Assembly: GCA_023374025.1 (NCBI GenBank)
Contig: SIJG01000037.1
Span: 399,680 to 463,679, forward strand
DNA from: Heterodera schachtii
Taxonomy: Eukaryota > Nematoda > Chromadorea > Rhabditida > Heteroderidae
DNA length: 64,000 bases
Direction: 5' to 3'
The notes beneath the pieces were generated by a model. That model was not told the origin of the DNA and did no database searches. It saw only the letters and a program-made list of their open reading frames with translations. Position numbers and translations under genes: made by a program. Below are positions 46,529 through 57,395 of this stretch, in pieces. Every line of letters starts with the position of its first letter. Position 1 is the first letter of the stretch.

Positions 46529-46800
46529 CAATCACAATTACGAACGACAAACGACAAAAGATAAACGACAAACGACAAATCTGTCGTAATATACGTCGTT
46601 TGTCGTTATCTCCAATCACAATTAGAAAATTTGTCTTTTGTCGTTTATCTCCCGAAATTTGTCGTTTGTCGTCTGAAATTTGGTGTTTGTCGTTTGGCGT
46701 TCGTAATTGTGATTGAAACCAACGACAAACCCCAAATTTCAGACGACAAACGCCAAATATTTGGGGGGCGCTCAACACCGCCCCTCAAATTTGTCGTCTG
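46529..46800. repeat. Cluster of nested palindromes built from CGACAAA units
   Basis: CAATCACAATTACGAACG at 46529 pairs with its reverse complement at about 46696-46713. Inside are repeated ACGACAAACGACAAA strings and their complements TTTGTCGTTTGTCG. A further palindrome pairs TCTGAAATTTGGTGTTTGTC (46671) with its complement ending near 46745. The unit is 7-8 bp and occurs in both orientations more than a dozen times. No protein is encoded. Confidence 0.75.
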
Positions 46801-48115
46801 AGAAGTGTCCCAAAAATCCACCAAATTATTTTGACCGAATAATTTTTATTTAATATTAAAAACATGTTTCTAGGGGTAAATGAGTTCTCTGATCATGAAT
46901 CCGATCACAGATTTTCATTTCTATACTTTTATTTATGATTTTTCATCCATTTATTCGGGTCTTTTGAATTTAGGTTTATGATTAGTTTTTGTGAACTGTG
47001 GGTTTTTTAGGAAAGAAAACAAAGAAAAGACTCAAAATTGATTCATATTTTTTATTTTGGCGAAATGTTTCTTGACTTTTTCTCATTTACAAATTTATAA
47101 AACCAGGTAAAAAAAAATTCCGGAAACTGAAATACAGAAAAAGCAGGATGGGAAATGGTATGGTTAATTAATGGAAATTTAGTGAAGTCGTTAGCCTAGA
47201 TGGGTTATTACTGTCGATGATAGGTCCCTTTAAAAAAATTTTCGGTTCAGAGTTGAATTCTCCAACCACGGAAAGCCCCTTAAAACAGCTTTAACTCAAA
47301 AAATAAATATTTATTTTTGAAAAAGGGGTGGCCCTCCACCCCACAAAGTTAGGTAACTACGTTTTTTCCTGCGCAGAATTTACTTTTCAAGCGATTTTTA
47401 TGCAATTCTACTTTTAAAATACATCCAATTATCTCCATAATTTGATATCTTGACACATTTCTCTTAGGAAATGAATTACCCATCCGGTAGTATTTACTCA
47501 CCACTAATAAACACAAGAAAATATGGAGGCAATGATGAAGAATACAGACGAGAGGGCAGCAGCAGCAACTCAGGGAGCCATGACCACAGAAAAGCACACA
47601 AAACAAACAGAAGTCCGGAAAAACCAAACAACAGGTAAGCTGGCAATGAGGAATTTTTTAAAATCAAATGCGAATTTATTGTTTAATAGGGTAATTTTCG
47701 AGAATTCAAAATTATAATAAATTACCGACTTTTTGTTCGAGTTCGGGGTTTGATGGAAACCAGATTCTGACACCTGTTTTGACTCTGACCTGAACCAGGA
47801 TTCGAAAAAACTAGAAATTTAATTTCAAGCAAATTTTCATTATTATTATTACAGCTTATTTATGTATCAAAAGATTGTGATTTTGTTTCGTGAATTTGAT
47901 CCGGTTTTGTTGCATAAATGCGATTTTGACTTAATTCGAATTCGGGTTCAGAGTCCGGAACGAGTCTAACAATAAGCGGATCTCACATTCGGAACGCTTT
48001 TTCCGACCCTGAAAATTCCTAAAACGACTTTTTATTGAAAAAATGTATTTTTTTTTTCAAAAAAGGGGTGGTATACATTACCAGGATTTTGTTCATTATT
48101 CATTCTCTTTTTAAG
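46801..48115. other. AT-rich region with solo dispersed repeats
   Basis: Solo copies of the block shared by elements D, E and F lie near 46855-46915, 47725-47815 and 47935-48030 (TTCGAATTCGGGTTC, AAACATGTTTCTAGGGG). An open reading frame from an ATG at 47523 ends in a good donor at 47635 (ACAACAG|GTAAGC) and could be a first exon of the coiled-coil gene, but its phase does not fit the next exon. Confidence 0.45.
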
Positions 48116-49489
48116 GTATGTCAAAGGCGACGAATTGCGCATCCAATCGCTCAGTTCGCAGTTGGCATCAGCACAGTCACAAGTCCTTCAATTGGAGGCC
48201 GAATTGTCGACGACCAAAACGGCAAAGAATCACGCTGAACATCGGCTTATCTCTCTTCAACGCGACTTAAATACTCTACAAACTCGAAATTCGGAAGTCA
48301 TTTCGGTACGTAATTAGTTAATTGTTTTCTAAAAAAGATAAACGGTATAACTTCCGCATCAAACGAATACCGACCGACTCGATCCGATACTTTTAGTATT
48401 AGGGTCCAGAAAATGATTTAAACAGTGAAGAATTGTGCAAAAAAAAAAAAAACTAAAATAAGATGCCGTTATACAGGTTATGAAAACATTGGAGTCGGGT
48501 GTTGAAGCTTTGCAAAAGGAAAAGCTGACTTTGGTAACGGAAAAGGACGAATTGAAAGCAAAATTGGAAGCAGCGGAAAAGAACATTGCCATTTTGAACG
48601 AGCAAGTGTCTTATCTGAACGAACGGAACAGCACATTGTCCAAAAAATGCGTGGATCTTCTTGACGGGTCGAAGGAATTCAGGGAAAAGTAAAAATACTT
48701 TGCCGGATTCTGCAGCTTATTTTGTTTTTTGTTTAGAGCAATTGCTTATGAGGACGAATTGAAACGGATTAAACCGCGTTTCGAGGAAATGGACGCAAAA
48801 TTTAGCGACTTATCTGAGCAAAATAAGTAAATATTATATATTATCATATCTAAATATATTATGTCAAATTTAACATTTTTAATTTTTCTTCATTTTCCAT
48901 GTCCATTTCCACTCGTCTGAATATGTACGAAATGCGGGAACGCATTTGGATTCGTGAAAAATTGGAGTTTGAAAAACGGCATAAGGAAACCATCGAAAAT
49001 TGGCAACGTTCGGTCGCCGATCTCCGCGCCCAAAGCGAAATTGACTTGGAGAGGACAGTAAAGGCGGAGAAGGAAAAGTGGCGAAACGCAACAAAAAACG
49101 GAGCAACGAAAGGAATGACGGAAAGGAATTTGGTGGGCATTTTGAAATTATGCAACGAATGGGCAAACATTTACAAAGTTCATTATATTATGAGTAGTAG
49201 ATTCTGTTTTCCACGAACTTTCCTTTGTTCTTGGCCCCATTTAATTATATGGGAAAATTTGTTGATTATGAGAGCACTGGCGCAGGAACGGTCACAGGAT
49301 TTTGGTTTTTAGGAGGTGCCAATCTCCGCTTTTCCTATTTCCCCAGACGGCGCCTACCTGCATCGCCTGAGCACATTTACAATATTTTTTGAAAATTTTA
49401 TCCCAAAAAGACAAAAAATTGTATTTTTTGGAAACGAATGGCTACAAAACCTGATTTTTCGCTCCGGTGCTGAAAATTTTGAAAATTAA
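48116..49489 (+). CDS. Coiled-coil protein, partial model
   Basis: At least five exons encode long heptad-rich helices: LRIQSLSSQLASAQSQVLQL; MKTLESGVEALQKEKLTLVT with KAKLEAAEKNIAILNEQVSY; KAIAYEDELKRIKPRFEEMD; and MYEMRERIWIREKLEFEKRH. The last exon, from about 49314, gives EVPISAFPISPDGAYLHRL and stops at 49489. GT-AG signals flank each exon (for example GTACGT at 48306). No family was recognised; it could be a centrosomal, Golgi or motor-adaptor coiled coil. The start codon is unknown. Confidence 0.6.
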
Positions 49490-51000
49490 AAGTGTTTAAC
49501 AATAATTGTCTTAAATTCCGTTGCTCCGTCAAACAATTGTTGTTGAATATTTCTTGGCTTTGAGTCCCGTCCCGTCTCTTCCCTTTTTCCCTTCCGATTC
49601 GTCTCTTTTTCTGTTTCCACTTTTTTGTGTGCTTCTCTCCGTTGCTTCTTTTTGCTGTTGCTTTCTGAACATTCTCTGCCGCGAGTCGGTCAGCAAAAAG
49701 AAAGCGCAACAGCAGCACCCGGCAAGGAGAAGAAAGGCGATGAAAGTCAGAAAAAGTCTAAGGGGGGGGGGGGGAATTATGATCAGATGAGTGAGGTATC
49801 AAACCAAATCTCACACTCATGATTGACGACCAAAAAAAAAAAAAATTTTTTTTGAGGCCGATGGGCACCGTAATTCGGTCCCCCCCCCCCCCCCCCCCTC
49901 AATATGCAATTTTCCCCTCACAAAGTGAAAACTTACAAATTCGACCATTTTATGCATGGACAACAGCCGTCGAGGCAACAATCATAATAAGTGAGAATGG
50001 TTTCTGGAGGACAAAGTCTAAGAAAAATAAACATTTTCCGGACATTTATTACCCTTTTTACCTCGGACTTTTCTGCTCACACTCAAACTGACATGGATCC
50101 CAGCAGTACGATTGCTGCGTTTTCGAACTTTGTAAATTTGCCAATAATACGATAACCGTGGCAAAGGAAACAAAAAAAGACGAAAATCCGTCCATTTCTT
50201 ATTGTTAGTTATTTTTGTATTATAATAAATTTGCGAAAAATATTATCGAATTTGCTCACCTCGCTAAACGGTGAAAATTTTATTGCATCTTTTTTGTGAT
50301 TTAAGCAAACATTAATAAATTTTTCATTTGGATGGAATTGTACAATATGAGTTCGACAAGATATTAGACGCCTTTTATGCGGTGAAATAATGCCAAAAAT
50401 CCTAGATTTTTTCTTATGATACTAGTATAAATTAGTAAAACTAAAATATTTTTGCCATTTAATTTTTCTGTCAATTTGATTTTTAAGTGTATTTAATTTA
50501 CGTATCATTTTGTTAGGAAAAGTCTAAAATTTTCCCCTGTAGTTATTCCACATCAAATCCAAAATCCTCTGACTGTGCTTACAGTAAGTTTTTAAATTCG
50601 CATTTGGGATTTTTAATGCATATTTAGCTCCTTTTTTGCTTACAACTCTGACTCTGATTTCCCAATGACTTCATTTTTTAAATAAGAGGAAGGGAAATTA
50701 ATGGAAGAAAATTATAAAACGCATTGGCTCATAATGCACTTTATTAGTCCATTCAATTATCATTTAAGTGATTGATATCAAAAACTCTGATTGAACTCAT
50801 AAAGTGCATTGGATGGAACCAACAGCATTTTGCCCTTTGGTGGATTATTTTCTTTCCTTTTTTTATCGACGTACGCTTTCGCTATTTCTCTTGGGATTTA
50901 GCCGCTTTTGTGTGTACATCGGTCGTCTTTTCTTATTTTTAAATGTCAATATTGTTCGTTTTACTTTTACCATTTCTTCCCTTACAATTTCCATTTTCAG
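49490..51000. other. Mostly non-coding, AT-rich with poly-G and poly-C tracts
   Basis: 49500-49800 contains Lys/Ser-rich open frames on both strands, with a G run at 49762 and a C run near 49880. 50100-50800 is AT-rich with nothing recognisable. The repeated phrase AAAGTGCATTGGATGG near 50800 is not part of any family seen elsewhere. Confidence 0.4.
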
Positions 51001-51249
51001 AAGGATCTGCAGACTTTGTTCGAACTTGTCAAATCTCACCACAAAATCGAAGTGGAAAAGTGTCAAATGCGTATTTTGGAGCTGGAAAACCTGCAACATT
51101 TTTCTGCTGGAGAGAAAAACATTCGACGCAACGGAAGAGATGCAAACGAAGCGACAAGAGAAGGGAATGATGACGAACAGATGGCAAAACTCGAAACAAA
51201 TAACTCCGCGGGAGAAAAGGAGAGGGGCGAGAACATTGAGGGAATTTAA
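51001..51249 (+). CDS. Single coiled-coil exon, possibly part of the upstream gene
   Basis: After an acceptor TTTTCAG at 51000, the frame gives KDLQTLFELVKSHHKIEVEK and CQMRILELENLQHF, a helical coiled-coil segment. It then becomes low-complexity and stops at 51249. It may be the last exon of the coiled-coil gene at 48.1-49.5 kb or of a separate gene; no domain is recognised. Confidence 0.35.
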   Translation, partial: KDLQTLFELVKSHHKIEVEKCQMRILELENLQHFSAGEKNIRRNGRDANEATREGNDDEQMAKLETNNSAGEKERGENIEGI

Positions 51250-51499
51250 AGGGAATCCTTGACACAAAAAAAAACACAAACACCGTTTTGCTCTACTTTC
51301 ATCCTTTCTCTCCTTTTCATGCTCATGGATGTGTTATTATTTTGAGATCGACTATAATTCCGATAAAATTTATATGCGAACGGACCCAAAGAAAGTAATC
51401 AAAGTCAGTAGATTGAGAAATTTTGTGCTCCCATTAACGTTTTTGAGTGAGAAATTTTGTGCTCCCATTAACGTTTTTTGAGTCCAATAATGTTTTCTC

Positions 51500-51954
51500 G
51501 GCTCTATTGCACTCTATGAGTCCAAAGGTATTTTATGAGACCAACCAATTGAAAATACCTGGTTTTTTATACAATAACTTTGTTCATGTTCGAAAAATCT
51601 TTTTGGTATCATTCGAAAGCACAAAGTCTGAAGAAACTAAAATATATAAAATCTCAGCGTTTAGGCAATTACCAAAAAAGATATGATTAATTAAGTAATT
51701 GTAGATTATTTTCGTTATAATTTTCTTTAAATGTTAGAATTCTGTTTCTCGTATCATTACATTATTCAGAAGAATTCTGTTTCTCGTATTATTACATTAT
51801 TCAGACTTTGTGCTTTCGAATGATACCAAAAAGATTGGTTGTCCGAACATGAACAAAGTTATTGTATAAAAACCAGGTATTTTCAATTGGTTGGTCTCAT
51901 AAAATACCTTTGGACTCATAAAAGTCGATTGGACTCATAGAGTGCAATAGAGCC
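51500..51954. mobile_element. Fold-back element B (non-autonomous DNA transposon)
   Basis: Inverted arms of about 170-190 bp start GGCTCTATTGCACTCTATGA at both ends and are flanked by a perfect 8-bp duplication, GTTTTCTC (51492-51499 and 51955-51962). The inner arm contains CAATAACTTTGTTCATGTTC and GGTATCATTCGAAAGCAC, the core shared with A and C. The right arm carries an extra internal unit (GGACTCATAAAAGTCGATT). Near the centre a 40-bp unit, AGAATTCTGTTTCTCGTAT, is repeated twice. Confidence 0.9.
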
Positions 51955-51962
51955 GTTTTCTC

Positions 51963-52656
51963 GTCCCAAACATATTTTGCGCTGACTGAGTTTGTGATCT
52001 TTCATGTGGGCGCATAAATGCAAATGGGACGCATAAAACGGTGTAATGGCAGTTCGTACATCGCAAAAAAATTAGAATGAATTTTCAGTTAGAAAACCTT
52101 AAAAATTCTTTAGATTTCAAAAAATTAAAAATGACCCGCATAAAAGCGTTTGGAAAAATCAGCAGAAATAAAAATAAGTAATAGGTAAATTAATTAAGAT
52201 TAGGACTGGACCCAATTTTAATGCATTAGAATAAGCTGATATTATATAAGTGATGCCATATTCTTGCTCACAATCAGCACCCTCCATAACCCCAAAGACC
52301 ATGTTTCCGAAGAGTATACTGCCAATAACAAATGATAGTTGTTTTTCGTATCTAATTGTGAGTTTCTGGTTGAGGTTGAGATTTGATAAAACTAACAAAT
52401 AAGTAACAATTACATGCTCGGAAATATTTTTATATTATCAGAAGAAATGTCGGAGTGCGATCCACAGAAGGAAATGGGCGACAAAAAGGTTCAATTACAT
52501 TAGCGTGTCTTATGTTGCTCTGGAGAGAACCTGCTGTGGTGGTGATGGTACGATCGTGCAATACAATCAAAAGAAAATGGTTAATCATCGTCATTTCACA
52601 AGATCATTCTTCCTCCCTTTCCTCAAACTGTGCCTTTGTCCGTGCCGTTCATAAGA
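51963..52656. other. Spacer upstream of the phosphatase subunit stop
   Basis: No gene is supported. A minus-strand open frame of 79 codons (52159-52398) has two hydrophobic segments and could be a receptor remnant, but it shows no recognisable motif. Confidence 0.4.
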
Positions 52657-55438
52657 CTAAAGAGGGCCGTGTGTTGCGGCAGCTGTTGGAGCATTTGTGG
52701 TGGCATGGATTGTGCCAGTTGTGGCCCCTGCCGGGTTCGTATCCGCTGCCCCACACAATGGCCGGTCTTTGGACGATTGCGTTAACCCTTCGGATGCCGA
52801 GACGATGGCACCCGCCAACACAGAAGTCGCCTTTTCAATGAAATGAGTCAGCGGAGTTTTCGCGAGAATGTTCGGTTCGGGCAGTGCCTTGCCCTCCTCA
52901 ATCTGTGAAATCAAATTGCAGATGTCCAAGGTGTCCATTCTCTTCCACAATTCTTCCCGGTCCTTTTCGCGCTTCTTCTCCCTAAATGGGTTCCTTTTTA
53001 TAAAAAAATTGCGTTTTTTATTGACTCAAGTAAAATGTGATTTAATTTTTCTTTACTTTTGTCTCTCCAATTTGTAATTAGTGGTCAATTCGTCGAACAG
53101 CTTCCCATTCATTTCCATAAAAGTCTTGAGCACATTGTAAACGAGAGCCACGATGGTTGGGTTCCAATGCTCTTTGCTGATACGATAAAGAGCAGGGAAC
53201 ATAATGGGCATCACTTGGGCACTGCAGTCCTCAATCAGCGACAGAATGTATTCGTTGTTCCAAAAGTAAAGCGCTCTCTCGGCAACCTCAAACAATAGCA
53301 AATGATTTGAAATTGTTTAATTTGAGACTTGAAAATGAGGACTCGACACGCAATTGGCGAGCTGCTTAAAAAGAGGGTCGATGATCTTCTTGAACTGTTC
53401 CGGCTCAATTATATCCAAAATCTCCTCAACTTCGCCCAAAAACATAACCTAAAAGCAAAAACAAAACTAAATTTTGCAATGGTAATACAAACACAACTAA
53501 CCTCTTTTGAGCTGTATGTTTTTGGCCAAAATTTGAGCAGCGAATCGAACACTTGAGGAGTAAGAGACGAATCCTTTTCAATGAATTGCACGACACAATA
53601 AGCGAGCTAAGAGAATGCCGAAAACAATCATAAAGTGCGTTTACTTTACTGTATTTGCACTAGTAATACTGTAGGTCAACGAAACAATAAAAATAAAATA
53701 AACTATTCGTCATTATATTTTGCATAAAACTCGGTTTTTAAGAGAACCCAAGCGGAACTGACCTGCGCATGATAGAGGTTCAGACAACGGGGTTTGTGCA
53801 GTGGCAACAATACTTTGACGAGAAAAACTTTGTGCTCTTGCTTTAAAGGAAGCGCAAATCCATTGATGATGCTTAATTAATTGGTTTAGTTTACAATATA
53901 TTCGGCTGCATAAAAATACCTTCCAAGGATTTCGAGAAGTTCTCCCACTCCGTTGAATGACTCAGTCTCAAATACGAAAGACAAAAACATGTAGTTGATC
54001 TGTTTTCGAATGAACGCACGAAGCCCCAAAAATTTTCCGTAAATACGGTGCAAAATTGTCTTTAGAAAATCCCTTTCACGGGGATCTTCCGAATCGAAAA
54101 GTTCGAGCAGTTGAAGAACAAATCGCTGGTCAATATATTTCTTGCCAATAGATGCTTGAAAATCTGTTGACTCGAGAAAACGCAAAAACAATTCGTAAAC
54201 GAGCTAAAATAATCGAATTTAGTTATCAAAACTTCGAATTTGACTATATGAATTATAATGTATCAAAATAGCAATGACAAGGAAAAACATTTGGTACTTT
54301 CCTTTTATATGACTACAGCCAAAATTTAAAAAAAAAATCACAAAAGGGCGTACAAGATTTACAAGGTGTCGCGTAGAATTACTTAGGTGAAAAGGTGCAG
54401 CGAGGGGAGGGGGGCTGAGGGGTTAAAGCCCCCCCCCCCCCTGAAACCGAAAAATTTAAAAATTTTAAAACGAAAATTGGAAAAATTTCCAAAAAAATAT
54501 ATCATTTTTTATTAGAACCAAAAATCGCTAATTTTTGAGAAAATCTGTTAGAAAATCGATCAAAAATTCTAAAAATTTTCCGGTAGCTAACCCTACCCTT
54601 CAAAATAAAATTTGGAAAATCGTGGCGAAAAAGAAATGTTAGTTGCAAGCCCTTTTGATGATTCTTTAAATTTTTGGCTTGATAATCACATAACAGGAAA
54701 GTACCAAACATTTGTGTTAATTGTATAGGTTGCAAATAATATTTTTATTTTTCACTGGAATACCTGTAAGTGAGGCCATGACACTTCAAGCGTGGGTTCG
54801 TCCTCCTCCGGATCAAATTCCGAATTGTCACTTGGGGGAAGAACACGGAAAATGTTTTTCGACACCATTTTGATTATTTCTGGGTAAAGCGGCTCACACA
54901 CAGCTCCTTTGGTTGCCGTGATGTAGTCAATCAGCTCGTTAAGCGCCGCCCGCTTTATCTTAATTAAACACAATTAATAAACCAATTTTGCACTCAGAAG
55001 AAATGCCAACCTCTTTACTCTTCAGTTGCGATACGGGATCATAAAAATCGAAGATTTTCTGACATTGCTGGAGTTTTTGAATTGCGAGATAAGTCTGGTC
55101 AGCCTGACCGGCATCTAAACTTATATTTTGAAAAACAAAAACAATGCAATGGCATTCTAATTGAGTTTCCTATTTTATCAATCAACATGGAAAGTACCCT
55201 TGATCAGCGGTAATTGTGTCAAGTCCGGCTCATTGTCCGCGTGGTAACGACTGCTGCCGATCAAGCGTCGTCTACGGCGTGAATTTCCTCGTTTTGAGAA
55301 TGGGTCGATTTTATCGACGAATTGATTCGCACTTGCGCTCAGCTGCTGACCGCCCGTCGCTGCTCCCGATGTTTTTGGTGGTGGAATTGTATGGCCAGCA
55401 GGTGTTTTTCCATCGCCACCAGCAGAAACGGATGACAT
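52657..55438 (-). CDS. PP2A regulatory subunit B56 (PPP2R5 type)
   Basis: A regulatory subunit that targets protein phosphatase 2A; nematode pptr proteins act in insulin and Wnt signalling. The start at 55438 gives a Gly/Pro-rich leader, then LPLIKG. HEAT-like repeats follow: [100 protein letters not shown] with [60 protein letters not shown], and [20 protein letters not shown] ending [20 protein letters not shown]. All conserved B56 blocks are present. The C-terminal tail after [15 protein letters not shown] is Ala/Thr-rich to the stop at 52657. An intron (about 54225-54760) contains a poly-C tract near 54430. It is divergent from CWC15 across an 850-bp spacer. Confidence 0.96.
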
Positions 55439-56285
55439 GTTCAACTAAACAAAGCTTGGCACTCCAAATTCGAAGGTAGAAGAACTGAATTAACAAACTA
55501 AGCAAAAGTTTTAAGCAAATAAACTAATTCAATTAAATGTATGATACAAATAAGGAAAAAGAAAGTTGGTAGACTTTGTTTATCTCTGTTGTTGCATGAA
55601 AAACATACATAGATATCAACCTAAGTTGAATCATTTTCGTCAGTTGTTCAGTTCACTCAATTCATTACGCCCAGAGATTTATTTTATTCCCCAATCCCAT
55701 CATTTTTTTATCCCCCGTTTCCTTTTGCTATTTTTCTCTAACTTTCAATTTCGTGAAACAGTGTTTGGGACGGATAGGCATGGAACACTGAACTTGATAT
55801 TTAATAATGCTATGGGTAGCGGATAGGCAGCTGCGGATAAATTCTCTAGCCACCCCCCGATGAAAATAGCTCCTCGTTAGGACTTAAAAATAAGTTTTTG
55901 AAAATTGATTTATTTGCAAAATAATTTTAAAAATAATAATTTTTCTCAATTAAAATTAGAAAGGAAATTTGAGCAAATATTTATTTAAAAAAAATTCGAT
56001 TTTAAATGACTGTATTTATTTTTTATTTTTTTTCATCTCTAAGTGGTTGTGATTAGATTTTTATATTTTTTAATTATTAGAACTTACCATTCGACTTCTC
56101 GCATTGAAAGGAATCGAATAAATTGGCAGTAATCTTCAATTTTACAATTTTTTCAAGGCTACCAAATCGAATATTCTATCAATGTTAAGAATTATTATCA
56201 TTATATGTTACAAAGCTTAAACTTGATTAAATTGCTCGATTTTACAATTCAATTTTTTAGCTGGTTTCTATTCTAATTCATTAAA
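55439..56285. other. Bidirectional promoter region, AT-rich
   Basis: The spacer between divergent PP2A-B56 (-) and CWC15 (+) genes. It is AT-rich from 55870 to 56280. No coding sequence is seen; it should hold both promoters and possibly a trans-splice acceptor (TTTTTTAG near 56260) upstream of CWC15. Confidence 0.5.
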
Positions 56286-57244
56286 ATGACAACTGCACAT
56301 CGTCCAACATTTGATCCGGCAAAGGGCGGAACTGGACGCAATGAAGGCGATTTAGCGAAGCTTTCTCAACAATATTCTAGCAGGGACATGCCTTCGCATA
56401 TGACATTGAAGTACAGACAAAAAGGACAGGCCCACCCCGAGGAAGTCGTTGCAAAGGTTGTATATGATTTGTAAAATTTGGATTTGTAACAATTCTTCGT
56501 TTTTAATTTATGCGTTTCAGAACCTCCGCCGTGACATTGAGGAACGTGAACAGCATTCGCGTGAGCGTCGTTCACGGGATTCTCTGGACAGTTTTGGCAC
56601 GGGCCCCACAAGCAAAAAACAACGGTGTGTTTATTTTAAAATTCGGCAATGGACAACATTTTTTTTGATTGATTTTATCATTTTTCTGAAATTGTCTAAA
56701 ATGACCAATTTTCTTACAATTAGCAAATAACATTAAAATTTGCAAAATTTCCTTCGGCGGTGCTTATCGTTCCCAGATTTATTCATTTTTGGCAAAATTT
56801 CTTTTAGCGTTGAGGACAATTCATCTGCACGTAATCTTGACGCTGATGAACCATTTGATGAGCTCGACGAGGACGACACCGACTTGGACGAAGACTCTGA
56901 TAACGAGGCCGAACTTATGGCGGAACTCGAGCGCATTCGCAAAGAAAGAGCTACGGAAAGGGCCTCAAAAGAGGCGAAGGAACGCGAAGAACAGGTGAGA
57001 CACAAAGAACCTCAAAAAGAAATTGAAATGTCAGGAACGCATTCGAGAAGAGAACATTCTCCATGGGAATCCGCTGCTGAACCCCGCATCGTCGGAGTTT
57101 AAGGTCAAACGCCGTTGGGATGACGATGTCGTCTTTAAGAATTGTGCCCGAGGGATTGATGAAAGGAAGAAAACGCCTTCATTCATAAATGACGCAATTC
57201 GATCGGAGTTCCATCGCAAATTCATGGAGAAATACATTAAATGA
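56286..57244 (+). CDS. CWC15: Spliceosome-associated protein CWC15
   Basis: A component of the Prp19/NineTeen-associated spliceosome that acts in the catalytic stages of pre-mRNA splicing. The start is [20 protein letters not shown], the invariant family opening. It continues [20 protein letters not shown] and [15 protein letters not shown]; exon 2 adds [19 protein letters not shown]; exon 3 is the acidic block [20 protein letters not shown] with [14 protein letters not shown]; the last exon gives [20 protein letters not shown] and VVFKNCARG, ending with [11 protein letters not shown]. Four exons are complete, with length typical of the family (about 230 residues). The gap to the next plus-strand gene is about 150 bp without AATAAA. 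Confidence 0.96.
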
Positions 57245-57395
57245 GTCGCTTACTGTGAAAAGGCGTTTTTCTGAATTAAACTTTTTATGTTTCAAGCCTA
57301 TCTAAACTGTTTGATATAGTAAAGAGATCCTCATTTACTTGTTTTTATCTTAATTATCACTTTTTTACCAAAAATTACTGGAGTGATGATCCGAG

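Noticed and set aside
49398..49790. Lys/Arg-rich open frames on both strands
   Set aside because: Both strands give equally plausible low-complexity sequence; no splice structure decides between them.
52159..52398. Minus-strand 79-codon open frame with two hydrophobic stretches
   Set aside because: No motif, no splice context and an AT-rich setting; at best a receptor remnant.
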